Origin: Magicicada septendecula
Taxonomy: Eukaryota; Arthropoda; Insecta; Hemiptera; Cicadidae
DNA length: 64,000 nucleotides
NCBI GenBank assembly: GCA_034769895.1
Contig: CM068367.1
Location: 314,587,986 to 314,651,985, forward strand
Direction: 5' to 3'
Shown: positions 47,238 through 58,125 of the stretch, piece after piece
Numbering within the stretch: position 1 is the first letter of the stretch
Layout: every line of letters starts with the position of its first letter
The notes under the pieces: generated by a model
Seen by the model: only the letters and a program-made list of their open reading frames with translations
The model's database searches: none
What the model was told of the DNA's origin: nothing
Translations under genes and position numbers: made by a program

Positions 47238-47369
47238 TCATGTTCAGACCTCTAATCGCGCTCAGCGCCCTTTAGTGTTTGTCAACTCTAAATTTAAAAA
47301 ACAATATTGTGCTACTTCTACGCGTGTAATGAGTCATGGTAAAAGCAAAAAAAATAGAGTTATGGTGGC

Positions 47370-48122
47370 CTCTGTTAATCAAGTGTATCTCCCGTACGTG
47401 GTCGTGGACTTTGGCATACTTTCTCTTCTGCTTTGTTAGATTCGGATGCCACTATAAGCATTATAAATTATGATACTTTTTTAAAATTGCGTGCCCATGG
47501 TCTTGTTAAGAGAACCCAAGACACTAGTATAAAATGTACCACAGCGACTTCAGAGGAGGTAGCTATTGTGTGTTGTGCTACAGTAAAGATTAAAATACAC
47601 AGATTCTCCTGGTATGTCCCTTTGTTAGTTTCAAAAAATATTGGTATGCGACTCATTCTCGGGGCCGATTTCATTCGGAAGACTGGGATCATTCTTGACA
47701 TTCGTGGTAAATCCTTTTACTTCACATTTAACCTTCAGCATCATTTTCAGTTGTATGATACGTCAGAATGCAAATCCGTCATCAAAGCCGTGAACCAAAA
47801 CTTAGTTAATGTGCGTACTTCGCCCGACTTATCCCATCTTGCTGCTGATCAACGTGCTGACATTGGTCAGCTCATTAGAGAATTTCCTGACATTTTAACC
47901 ACCAAGTTAGGCCTTACCTACCTCATCAAATATGAAATCAAGGTCACTGACCCAGCCGTTATTAAGCTCCATCCCTATAAGTTGTCACCTCCCAAGATGG
48001 ATGCCATGGGGGAACAAATAAACAAACTATTAGAATAAAAGGTCATTGTACCTTCTACTTCGGCCTACTCTTCTCCGTGCTTTCTGATCCCAAAGGGTGA
48101 CAACAAACATAGGTTAGTTGTC
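47370..48122 (+). pseudogene. pol: Protease and start of reverse transcriptase, active site altered, truncated
   Basis: The retropepsin active-site motif appears as LLDSDATISI (47433-47462): the Asp-Ser-Gly triad reads Asp-Ser-Asp, which should inactivate it. The partner motif LILGADF (about 47652-47672) is intact. The reverse transcriptase N-terminal region follows, with YEIKVTDPAVIKLHPYKLSP. A TAA at 48036-48038 interrupts it, then the same frame continues KVIVPSTSAYSSPCFLIPKG and HRLVV. The reading breaks off at about 48122, where the next conserved block should begin. In intact elements this protein matures the polyprotein and starts cDNA synthesis. Confidence 0.85.
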
Positions 48123-49201
48123 GCGTGCCATTTGGTCTTTCACAAGGTAGTTCTATCTGCAGTCGCCTTTTAGAACAAGTTTTTCACGATGTCAAATTCA
48201 AATTTATCTACCATTATCTAGATGGTATTGTCATATATAGCAATTCCTTCCAGGAACATGTGGATCATTTGCGTCAGACCTTCTCCAGGCTTAGAAATGC
48301 GGGTCTCACGGTTAACCCCGACAAAGTGAAGTTCGCTGTTACGCAATTTTCTTTCCTTGGGCACCTCGTGTCTACCCGTGGAGTCATGATTGACCCGGAG
48401 CGCACTCGCGCCATTTGTGAGTTTCGGCCACCCCGCGACGCCAAAGGCATTGCCAAATTTCTTGGGATGGTCAATTATTTCAACAAGTTTATCCCAAAAT
48501 TCGCCAAGATCGCCGCCCCGCTGAATAACTTGCGTAAGAAGGGTGCTATATTCCTTCGGACTGCTGAGTGTCAGACCGCATTTTCTCTTCTCAAGGAAGC
48601 CATTATACAACCTCCGGTCCTCCAGATGGCCGATTTTTCCCGACCCTTTATCGTCCAGACCGACAGCTCGAGTGTTGCCTTGGGTGCTGTTCTTTACCAA
48701 GAGAAATGTGACTGTAGGCTTCCCATTTGCTACGCTTCTCGTAAACTCACTGACCAGGAAAAGACGTTTTCTGCGTACGAACTTGAGTGCCTTGCAGTAA
48801 TTTTTGCGTTAGAAAAATTTTGACCTTTCTTAGAATATAAAGAGTTTCTCTTAGAAACCGACAATCAGGCATTGTCGTGGCTTCTCAATCACCCGAAACA
48901 GTTGGGACGCATTGGGCGATGGGTGTTAAAGTTGGGTCATTTCAATTTTAAGGTGCAGCATATTCGTGGTACTCAAAACGTCGTGGCAGACACCCTGTCT
49001 CGCATGTTCCATCCTGATGACGACGCTCCCCCTGATCATGTCCCAGTCGGAGAAGATAATCCGGGCGTGACGACTAATGCTACTCTTACCGAGTTTCCTC
49101 TAACATTTACTAGCATCGCGATTCACCAGCGGAATGATGAGCATCTGTCCCCGATCATAAAAATTTGGAAGATGGTACGCCATCCGAAAAGTCTGTCTTG
49201 A
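48122..49201 (+). pseudogene. pol: Reverse transcriptase palm/thumb and RNase H, with internal deletion
   Basis: Resumes at PFGLSQGSSICSRLLEQVF, so roughly 70 residues between the RLVV and PFGL motifs are missing, including the first catalytic Asp. The YxDD box reads YLDG (48215-48226), losing the last Asp. The thumb (GHLVSTRGVMIDPERTRAI) and connection follow. RNase H begins QTDSSSVALGAVL and keeps its acidic positions: Asp in QTDSS, Glu in SAYELECLAV, Asp in LETDNQALSW and Asp in VVADTLSRM. A TGA at 48821-48823 splits RNase H. The frame also shifts across the deletion. Dead for cDNA synthesis. Confidence 0.9.
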
Positions 49202-50341
49202 GCAGAAATATATTGTGTATTCGAAACAAAAATAATCATGATCTTCGTATTGTTGCTCCTCTAGTTCTTGTACCCATTATTTTTAAGTACTTTCACGATT
49301 CTCCTGTTGAGGGCCACCTAGGTATTTATAAAACCATTCAAAAGATCAAAAAAGAGTATTTTTGTGACACGATGAGAAGGGACTAACTGAATGTGTACGC
49401 CGGTATGAACGTTGTGCCCTGAGCAAACCTGCTCAGTTCCCACCTTGGCAAGCTTATGAGTGAGATTCCCTCTGTGCCCATGACCAAAATGTATATAGAG
49501 TTTTCTGGACCTTACCCAACATCTAGATATGGCCATAGTATGTTGCTAATTTGTGTCGATTTCTTTACTAAGTTAGTGTGGATGTTTCCCCTAAGAAAGG
49601 CTCTTGCTTCGACTACCGTCCAAGTGTTGGAAAACCACCTATTCAAGCATTTTGGCACTCCTTTATATCTTGTTTCCGATAACGGACCCTAATTCCATTC
49701 TCGTACCTTCCGACATAGGCTATGTGTTTCGCTAAGGGTATAATCCACATAACCACTACGGAGTATCGACCACAAGGGAACTTAGCGGAGACGTATCTTC
49801 GAAACCTCCGATCCACCCTCATAGCGTGCCATGCGGATGACCACGCCGCTTGGGATCGAAACATATCGTGGATACAGTTCGCTTTCAACTCTTCAGCGCG
49901 ACATGAAGGGCACAAGTTCACCCCTTTCGAACTTATGTTTAAATATAAACCCAATCATCCATTAGCTGCCTTGTGGCACATAGATAATCTATTACCGCAA
50001 GATACCTCCCCGCAACACATAAAGGAAGTGTGGGACAAAGCAAAAAGAATCTGCATAGGAACTTAAATAAACAGAAACAGAATTTCGATAAAAAAAGAAT
50101 AGAATGTCCATTTAAGGTGCGTGACTTGGTTCTGTATAAAACTCATCCATTGAGTAAAGCTAGCGATAAGGTTACCGCTAAATTAGCTTATCGTTGGGAT
50201 GGACCATTTTGCATTGAGTGTTTCGTGTCACCAGTGACTATAAGTCTCTGTGACCCATTTTCTAAACGATTTGTGCGGCGTGCTCATGTCACCCAATTAA
50301 AACCATTCCATGGGCATACTCCTTATGATAGATGGCCCTAA
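49165..50341 (+). pseudogene. pol: Integrase, fragmented
   Basis: The N-terminal zinc-binding His pair is seen in HDSPVEGHLG (about 49297-49326). The Cys pair is damaged: in another frame CVRRYERC has Tyr where the first Cys should be. Stops and shifts lie between 49381 and 49470. The core reads MYIEFSGPYP (49489-49518), with Glu in place of the first catalytic Asp. LVSDNGP (49669-49689) keeps the second Asp but is followed by a TAA, and NLAETYLRNLR keeps the final Glu region. After another shift near 50050 comes the C-terminal domain (FKVRDLVLYKTH...YRWDGPF...), ending VTQLKPFHGH and a stop at 50339-50341. It would have inserted the cDNA; this copy cannot. Confidence 0.85.
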
Positions 50342-50415
50342 GTTGTACCTTCACTAAATATGAAAATATTTATAAATGTATATGTATGTACGGTAATAAT
50401 ATATATAAATGTTAA

Positions 50416-50432
50416 ATATATATATATATTTA

Positions 50433-50516
<84 letters not shown>
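50416..50516 (+). repeat. (TA)n/(TATG)n tract in the element's 3' non-coding region
   Basis: Mixed TA and TATATG repeats about 100 bases long between the pol stop and the purine tract. This microsatellite is internal to the retrotransposon. Confidence 0.9.
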
Positions 50517-50517
<1 letters not shown>

Positions 50518-50847
50518 TTATATATTGTGAATATCTATATCTATCTATAAATGTTATAATTATACTGAATGAGTAGAGTGCCAGTAGCACTGTATATTAC
50601 AGCCTATAGTGATCTCTGCTGTCAGTGATAAGCTTGCTTGGAAGCAAGAGGTGGACTCTTCTGCGCAAGAGGAAAACCAAGTGTATTTATATAGTAATAC
50701 GAGATGTTGTACCTTGGGATAAAAGGATCGACTTAATGTATTCTGGTTTGTGAGATGTGTAGTGTGTAAGCTAGAATGATAACCTCAGCATGTATTATGA
50801 GACAATGGAGGGTGAAAAAAAAGGTATCTCAATTTGGGGTGGGAGTA

Positions 50848-51912
50848 TGTAACGGTTTGTTACATTTCGTCTCCCCCCCTATCTTATCTAAACATGTGCC
50901 TCACAGGGGTAGGCTTGGTAAATGTGTGTGGTGATCGGCGTGACGTCGATACGAAGTTGAATGCGCGTTATCTCACGTTGGTCTGTAGTGACATGCCTGG
51001 GGACTACACATCACCGGTTTCCTGGTGTAAGTAGTCAGTAGCGAGAGAGCGAGACCTCCCCGCTGTTGCCATCACGTCTGTGTGTTTTGTTTTGCCTTAC
51101 GAGGCTGCAGGTGTATGGATGAATAACACGTGAAAACTGATTGTTTGAACTTCAGTCCAGCAAACGGTGCGTGTTCGGAAAACTGTGGTTTTGGTATCGT
51201 TCTGCATTTGCTCAAGTAGTCACGGATATTACCATTTCACGACTTGTGGACATCTCGCGGCGTGTGCCTTTATCGTAGGAAAGCCCGAGTAACGGAGGAC
51301 TATTAGGTGACCTCAAACCATTCATACATTTTGGGGGCCGAAACTTGCAATACAAGTTTCCTCACTCAACAACCTACCATAGTGATCGCAATTTTTCAAG
51401 AGTCGGAGCGTGAAATCTGGGAAATACTATTTCATCCATAATTTTAAATAATAAAACAGCTGTTAACAAACTATGTCCTGAAAATTGAGTCTGTTAAGAC
51501 CTGCACTTGTAGTGTCGTGTGCAGCATGGTGACATAGACCGTGACTTGAGAGTAGAAAATAAGTAATTGATGTATACTTAATGTGAATCGTACAGTTAGT
51601 CTCAATTTATAGAATTTAAAGTTAAAAAAAAGATAATTTTCCTAATAATAATGTGCACCTATTAAAGTAATATAGTCAATGCTCTTAAAAGAGACAGTGA
51701 TGTGAATCTTTTATTATATATGTAATGTAAAACTATTGTAGAAAAATTGTAAAGTCAGGAGGCCTAGTTGGTGCTCTATTCATCGTGATAAATTTGTGTC
51801 GTTCGAATAAATTATTATTTATTATTACCACGTGTTACGTGTTTTACATATGGCAGCCCACTTTGGGTTCCCAGTGTTGTAACCCTGACCAAAGGCCAAA
51901 GGGGAAGTTACA
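50848..51912 (+). repeat. 3' LTR of the Ty3/gypsy element
   Basis: 1065 bases. AATAAA at 51806-51811 matches the position in the 5' LTR. Near its end it contains a short duplication (CCAAAGGCCAAAGGGG) absent from the 5' copy, which accounts for most of the length difference. Confidence 0.95.
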
Positions 51913-51916
51913 ATGA

Positions 51917-53266
51917 CTTTGCATTAATACATATCTACACGATTAACAAAAGATAGGCCAAAGTCATTAGAGAAAACTACGTACATGGAAGTATTAGGTT
52001 TTTGAACATTTACATGTTGAGTTTACAGATTTTTTGGATTTAATAAGAACAATACAATTTAATGTTAACAAAAACATTAAATAACAATTGTAGTTAACGT
52101 ATTCTTGTTGTAGGGTCGTTGTAATTGTCGCCGTGTCTCCTCAGATTTTGCCATTCAAGATTCAAGGCATAGGCAGAGGAGGAGTTAAGGGAGGTGTTAA
52201 AAGCCCCAAAATTTCTTACTCAGCTAATAACCGGCAATATTTTTGTCCTTTTGAGGAAGGTATAAATGTTATTTGTAGTAAGCAATAATTCTATGTATCT
52301 ACAGAAATGTTTTTAGGAGCTAGATGACTACAATATTTACCCTCTCCAATTTTTTCTTGACCCATTCTGTACAGGTTACCCCCATATTCCCATCTACATT
52401 TCGCAAATTCTCTTAGCTTCTGCATGGATTCAAGCTCGCCTTTTTCAGATACTCTTTCTTTCTTTCTTTCTTTCTTTTACTTTTCGGGTTTCCTATTTTC
52501 TTTCTACCTAACTTTCTTTGCTCCATGCTTGTCAAACTTAGCGTAATGATGTCGATTTTTAGTTATTATTTTAAAAATTTGTTACATGCTCTACCTATTA
52601 ATTTTAATTAAATTTTCTTTGGTAGGGTGTCGCGAAACTTCGAATATGCTCCAGGTTGTATACTATAATTTTGTGCTAGAATAACATCGACAAGGTAGTG
52701 CAGACCACCTGTTTCAGATTCGTTTAACAAAGTGTTCGGGTAACTGTTCTACCGCTGTGTTCACGCCGGAGAAAACGTTATGTTTCCAGTACTCTCATGT
52801 TAGATAAATTAAGGTTTCTCCATTCTGGACTAAATTAATGCTGACCATTCAAAAGCGTCTGTTGTCCAACTACAACTACATTTATTACGATCTGTGTGTG
52901 TGTGTGTGTCCGTGTAAGCAGAGGGGAAGTGTGTATGTGTTTTATAGGGGAAAAGTACAGCAAAAACAAGTACAAATATAGAGTAGCTTCGGAGACTACT
53001 AATCTGCGTTCCAGGTAGGCCATATGTCGCTTGCTGATTACATTACATGCAGCTGGCTAAATTCCCGTCAGGGATTCGCACAGCTCAGTTATAACTGTTA
53101 CGACTTAGTTACTTACTGTTTAAACTACAGTGATAAACTGGAGAGGTTTATTCATCTGGATTCTTACCTATAGACTCACACTTACGTTGAATTAAACAAA
53201 TTTAGTTTTTAAATGACTTTACTGACTACTCATTCTGTGAAAGTAGTGCATTATAGAGATGTGGTT
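51917..53266. other. No recognisable gene
   Basis: AT-rich sequence with a (TTTC)n tract near 52448-52476 and a short (GT)n tract near 52894-52909. No domain was found. Confidence 0.45.
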
Positions 53267-53526
53267 TTAAAAGTATGTGCCGGGCTATTTGGCCGTGGTC
53301 CATGGTTTTCAAACAAACCAAACGTTTCGACAGCACCACTGGCTGCCACTATCAGTGGAATTTAAGGAATTCGAGTCTACCTGAACGCGGGTTTAGAAAC
53401 CGTTTAACAACCCGCGTTCAGGTAGACTCGAATTCCACTGATGATGGCAGCCAGTGGTGCTGTCGAAACGTTTGGTTTGTTTGAAAACCATGGACCACGG
53501 CCAAACAGCCCGGTACATACTTTTAA
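53267..53526. repeat. Foldback (inverted repeat) carrying a hammerhead module
   Basis: Two arms of about 117-125 bases (53267-53391 and 53410-53526) separated by about 18 bases. Arm sequence includes CCATGGTTTTCAAACAAACC, AACGTTTCGACAGCACCACT and TCGAGTCTACCTGAACGCGG. They match almost perfectly, except for a 9-base duplication in the left arm (near 53359-53367) and two substitutions that break the left hammerhead core. The outer ends share CCACGGCCAAACAGCCCGG with the module at 32860-32878. Confidence 0.9.
53435..53475 (+). ncRNA. Hammerhead-ribozyme-like motif in right arm of foldback
   Basis: Order: CCA, CTGATGA (53438-53444), unpaired T, helix II GGCAGC/GCTGTC (six pairs, one G-T), GAA (53465-53467), self-complementary ACGT, T at the cleavage position (53472), TGG. 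Helix I is CCA/TGG, three pairs. The core is intact. The left arm's equivalent (minus strand) reads CTGATAG and is broken. In a full-length transcript the two arms would pair and hide the motif. Confidence 0.55.
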
Positions 53527-55111
53527 TACTACTGACACCAGCCTTGAAAGCCTTAGAACTATTTTAGAGATGTGGTTTATTGTAGATTTAATTATTTCTC
53601 GTTTATGACAATAAAACTGATATACCAAAATTTCGAACACGTAAAACATTAGTTGTTAGGGTAAAGCATTCTACAGTAATTTAGCAGTAATATCTTCTAA
53701 AGCCTTTTGAATGACTGGTAAAATGAAACTAGTTGTCACAGTAAGAAAGACGGTGATGCGTAAGAGAGTCAACACGAAAGAGGAATTTATCAAAAGAGAG
53801 GCTTTTAATACGTATGTATTCAATATTGTAATATGTGTAGAGATATCGCATATACTAAATTATTGTCCAAATAATAACAGGGCTAGTGTACATCCTCTAG
53901 CCTGCACTACAAGAGTAATGACCTGATTAAAAGGTAAGATTACTTGTAAATTTATCGAATTAAAATTGAATTTATTATTAACAGAAAAAGTAACATTTAC
54001 TGTAAATTTACAGTAATTATAAATAATACAATACAACTTTGTGTAAATAAAAATTTACACAGTTCATTAAATATAAATTATATTGACCTGTAAAGAATTT
54101 GTTTATTTGCTTACGAAAGCATATAAAAAGCTCAGATAGTTTTACATAATTTACTCCAAAAACTAAAATGCGCGTAAACACTCGGATATTAACTTTTAAA
54201 CAAGTCATTACATAATTATTTGAGAACGCTATAAAAAAAATTGGTGCACTCAATTCAGAAACATTTTCAGAGAGCGAGGAATGTCGGAAAAAGTTCACTA
54301 GTCCGCCCACTTGAATTGAGAAACTTACCCTCTAGACAGGCAATGCGTGACGCGGGGAAGCAGAACTCGTATATTAAGGTTTGTAAAATAATGTGCGAGT
54401 ATGAATTCCCCCCCCCCCTCTCTCTCTCTCTTTATTCTTTATTCTTTTTCCACGTAATTTTAAGTTTACGGAAAAACTTTCTATCACTTTAAACTGTACA
54501 CATCTAACTTACGCTGTAGGCCTATATGTAAAACATTCGTCTAGAGTGCAAGTCTAACGATTTTAGAACGAACTTAGTACTTGTAACAATTGTAAAGTAA
54601 TTTTCGTATTTAAAGACCTTTTAAAAATCATTTAAACTACTTTAAAATCAAAACGGGGTCTCGAGATAACGAACATTTTGTGTATGACTTATCGCAGACA
54701 ACTGGCCGCTCTGCTACTTCTAACAATCATTAATTAAAAGTAATTTTGAAGAGCAGTTTTCTTGACAAGCAGAATTTAAAATGTATTGATTTGATTTGAA
54801 AATGTGAATTTAGAAAAAAAATATAATTAATATAACCTTTCAAAGACACTCAGACAAGCGGTTTTCAAACTTTTTGAAAAATGTACCACTCCAACAAATT
54901 TCGTTATTTGGAGAACCATCAAAAGTTAAGAATATTTACTACTATTTGGGCATACGTTTTATGTTTTGTATTGTTACTACTAAATACAAAATACTCAGGA
55001 ATTTAATAAAACAAAGTCGTTTATACACTGACATTTATTTATTCAACATATTTGTCAAGCAATAAATAGTTTTTCTACTAGTAATTTTGTACAAACCACT
55101 ATGTTGTCTTT
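53527..55111. other. No recognisable gene
   Basis: AT-rich. A C-rich/CT tract lies at 54408-54431. No conserved domain, RNA gene or element end was found. Confidence 0.45.
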
Positions 55112-55160
55112 GGTATTGACGAGCGCTTTCAGCAGTCAAGCCATCTTCAGGTCATTTACC
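55112..55160 (-). ncRNA. Hammerhead ribozyme candidate
   Basis: Minus strand: GGTAAATGAC (55160-55151), CTGAAGA (55150-55144, allowed because the seventh core position is variable), a 13-base helix II region with only three pairs (GGC/GCT), GAA (55130-55128), self-complementary AGCGCT as helix III (55127-55122), C at the cleavage position (55121), then GTCAATACC (55120-55112). Helix I pairs TGAC/GTCA and then, past an internal bulge, GGTA/TACC. All invariant core bases are present. No coding region is visible nearby. Confidence 0.6.
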
Positions 55161-56223
55161 AACCAATTTGAGACCACTAACACACCAATACAACAATAAA
55201 ATAAATAGTTTAAAGGATATAAACATAAAAAGTTACTAGACGTATACAGACCGTGTATACAGTACGTCAAAGTAAGTTATATTTTGAAAGTTGTAACAAA
55301 AAAAAATATATATAAATGAAACAACTTAAGTATTTAAAAATCAAATTATCATTTTAATTATAATAAAAGTATATGATTTTCTTTATAATTACAAGTCATG
55401 AAGACCTTTTCTTTTACGACTTCCATCTTCACAATTTTGTCTTGGCCACAACACGTACGAATAAGTGGTATGCGTACCATACTTTAAAAACCGCTGAGCT
55501 AGATCATTTGTTTTACATAGTTATAATTCAGACCTTAAAGCAATGACCTTTAAAGGGTCTGAACCTGTCCGATGTAACATTGTCTTCTGTGATAGAAAAT
55601 AATGGAGTAAGTCATTTACCTTAGAAAACATACTAGTTACGACTATAATAAAGACATCAGTAGGAAGATCAACAAACTTCGAATGGTATGCGCAACTATC
55701 CACAGAACAGTAAAGCACAAGGTCAGTAAGGTCACAAAACCGGAGACCATGGCACAGCCGTGGATGTGAACGGTGGGCATTGGGAAGAAACCAAGAAAGA
55801 TGAATTTAGTCACACATCAGATGTGCCTTTTTTGGGAACGCTAAAGGTTATAGTCTGTTGGGTAAATTGAGGAATTTGGTTATATGAGAAGACCTGGGAG
55901 ATAGAAGTATTTGGATGAAACGGCCGAGTGTAGGATGACATTGACACCAACATGTAGAGAGAATTCGTATGGGACGAATACCGAAAGCATCGTTTAAATA
56001 TAAGCCTGAAGAGCGAAAAATTGTTGGAAGACCTCGGATGACTGGAAAGGTAGGCTTCGAAGTAAGAACGGTGCCTTTTCCCTTGGCAGTGTAGATGAAG
56101 AAAAAGACTTCGAGGTGGTTCTGAACAGTTGTTTTGGTGTGACGGACAAATGTAGAAACAAGAAAATGTTCCCTTTCCAGATTTCTTTAAAAAAAAAATA
56201 AATCAGTTGATCTACAGTTCTCG
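55161..56223. other. No recognisable gene
   Basis: AT-rich, without repeat or coding signal that I can support. Confidence 0.4.
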
Positions 56224-56255
<32 letters not shown>

Positions 56256-56367
56256 ATTCTTCTTCTTCTTCTTCTTCTTCTTCTTCTTCTTCTTCTTCTT
56301 CTTCTTCTTCTTCTTCTTCTTCTTCTTCTTCTTCTTCTTCTTCTTCTTCTTCTTCTTCTTCTTCTTC
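56224..56367 (+). repeat. (ATC)n(TTC)n compound microsatellite
   Basis: About 30 bases of ATC repeat followed by about 110 bases of TTC repeat. The opposite strand gives a spurious poly-Lys/Met frame. Confidence 0.95.
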
Positions 56368-57073
56368 ATTCTAAAGAGTTGGCCTTAGTTGATCAGTTCT
56401 GCAAACCATGTCCACCTCGGTCTAGCAACACCGACCGAACGGATTTGCTTCTTCCGTTACGCTCAAATCTCAACACTCCCACTGGCAATCCGTTACTTGG
56501 CAGGCGGTCCAAGTGCTCTGATAGTCTTCTGTTTTTGTTTCTAATATTTTTTTCAAAGATTAGATTTTTAGTTCAGTGTCCCAATTTTTTTCCAGTCTTT
56601 TTCTTTCCATTATTTGAATTTTGAGGAGAGAATATCAATTAGTAACTTTTAAAGATATCATTACAGTAGCTTGGGTGTTATTTTCTTTCTTTTTATCGAG
56701 AGTGTATGTTCCAACGTGTGTACAGGAATGTGAGTATAGCTGATGTCTTGTAATTCATGTGGTCCCTATTTCTGTTTTTTAAGCTAATATGCTTATGTTA
56801 ACAGAAGCTACTCAGTTTTGGTAAGTAATAATTCCATTCGATGGCATATTTTCATATGAAATGTCACAGCCCAGATAATGAAAATGACAAGTTTGTTTTA
56901 TAACTTGATCGTCCTCGACCATTTTCGTTCTGATCATAATATGTTTACTTTTAATTTATGTCTTGGCATTCTTAGGCTTATTTTTTCAAGGTGGCTACAG
57001 GACAGGATAAATTAGGTACAATTGAATTAGTAGAATTAATTTATACAATTTAATTTCTTCCGTCACCCACGCG
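56368..57073. other. No supported gene
   Basis: The open stretch at 56379-56624 has no recognisable domain. The less AT-rich part at 56375-56520 lies directly beside the microsatellite, so it may be the end of an element that has this tract as its tail on the minus strand. Confidence 0.35.
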
Positions 57074-57620
57074 TTGACCTTTAACAAGACTACATTACCT
57101 GAGAAAATCCGAGCAGGAATCCATCGGATGAGCGTAAGACTTTTCATCCCTCAGTCCATGCAATACTTTCAGTGTTTGCGTTTTGGGCACACAGCTTCTA
57201 GATGTGCCCGAGCCAATACATGCTTTTGTGGAAAGTCGGCCCATGCCTATGACCCTTATGCCAAACTGACGAAATGAATTTTACTGCCGCGGCCAACACT
57301 CTTCCAGGTCACGCAACTGTCCAACGTGTAAACAAGAAATAGCCATTCTTGCACAATCGCGACTACACGGCGAGTGTGTTCCAACAGAAGACTGTAGTCA
57401 ACTGACGGCACACCGATGTGACACAACGATGTGGACAGTGGACAGTGCTCCCAGACATTCATGAAAGCGACCGCTTCCCACTGCTCATAGCAACGTGAAT
57501 GCCAAAGAGCATTATACGCACGCCGAAAAGTGGCGCGTGGATCGTGCTGATTCATGGGCTGATGTACAACCTACAGATGTCAGTGGAAACGTAGAAGAAT
57601 CCATAATCCAGTTTAAAGTG
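57074..57620 (+). pseudogene. LINE ORF1 (Gag-like) fragment with Cys/His knuckles
   Basis: One frame reads TTLPEKIRAGIHRMSVRLFI and then FQCLRFGHTASRCARANTCF, the zinc-knuckle region of jockey/I-type LINE ORF1 proteins. Some Cys positions are replaced: QYFQC for the usual first pair, and DPY at the end of the second knuckle. After a stop at 57275-57277 another frame gives FYCRGQHSSRSRNCPTCKQE (about 57280-57339), the next Cys-His-Cys block and the Glu-rich segment expected after it. The ORF1 protein binds element RNA. This copy is truncated and broken. Confidence 0.75.
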
Positions 57621-57713
57621 TGACCTGCTACCGGCCGTGGGTTTTCAATTAAGTATTTAATTGAGGGTGAGTGTTCGCCGAGGTCGGGTCCAAGATCCAC
57701 CTGGCACAGATTG

Positions 57714-57965
57714 TTAGTGACCGAGGGCGCTAATGAGGTGATTGCCCTGAAAGCGTGCGGTGCGGCGATAGAATTTCCGGGACAGTGTCCGTATAGTGGC
57801 GTTCAGGGAACGAACACGTAAGGAGCCTCTAATGGTTTTGTTAGAAGTCTGGTAGTGGGCTTTGCATGCCCAGTCTCGGTCCAGGAGAGACCGAAGCTTT
57901 CGCATATGGGTCTTGGCCAAGTAGCCCCATACGGGAATCGCGTAGGTAACCATCGGTACCACATA
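57714..57965 (-). pseudogene. LINE ORF2 fragment, end of reverse transcriptase (opposite strand)
   Basis: The frame MVPMVTYAIPVWGYLAKTHM matches the thumb-end motif (Pro-x-x-x-Tyr-x-x-Pro-Val-Trp) of jockey-like LINE ORF2. It is followed by KLRSLLDRDWACKAHY and LRVRSLNATIRTLSRKFYRR, both in the expected order. It lies in the opposite orientation to the ORF1 fragment immediately to the left and to the RNase H end to the right, so at least one inversion or separate insertion has occurred. Confidence 0.7.
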
Positions 57966-57974
57966 GGTGAAGAC

Positions 57975-58125
57975 GATAAGTGTTAAGACTGAGAATTGGG
58001 CACATTAACTTCACTCTTCTTACCTCCAACAAGGACAAGAACGAACCGTATGCACTTGTGGTGCATCACTTACATTGAACCATGTAATTGAAGACTGTAG
58101 TGAACTCAAAGATACAAAGTAAAAG
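57975..58125 (+). pseudogene. LINE ORF2 RNase H end with C-terminal Cys motif
   Basis: The frame VLRLRIGHINFTLLTSNKDK (about 57979-58038) matches the Leu-Arg-x-Gly-His motif near the end of jockey/I-type ORF2 RNase H regions. A shift near 58046 leads to CTCGASLTLNHVIEDCSELK (about 58053-58112), the characteristic Cys-x-Cys...His...Cys terminal motif. Only this short end is present. It may belong to the same element as the plus-strand ORF1 fragment at 57.1 kb. Confidence 0.65.

Larger units (their letters stand above)
43810..51912 (+). mobile_element. Ty3/gypsy LTR retrotransposon, full-length but defective
   Basis: An 8103-base element flanked by the 4-base target duplication ATGA (43806-43809 and 51913-51916). 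LTRs at 43810-44869 and 50848-51912 both start TGTAAC and end GTTACA. Internal order is gag, protease, reverse transcriptase, RNase H, integrase, which is the Ty3/gypsy order. There is no env-like frame after integrase. A purine-rich tract (GGGGTGGGAG, 50836-50845) precedes the 3' LTR. All coding parts carry stops or shifts, and a deletion removes part of the reverse transcriptase. The LTRs differ at about two dozen positions by eye (2-3%), so the insertion is old enough to have decayed. Confidence 0.95.

Noticed and set aside
56187..56369. Poly-Lys/poly-Met open frame on the minus strand
   Set aside because: Produced by the (ATC)n(TTC)n microsatellite.
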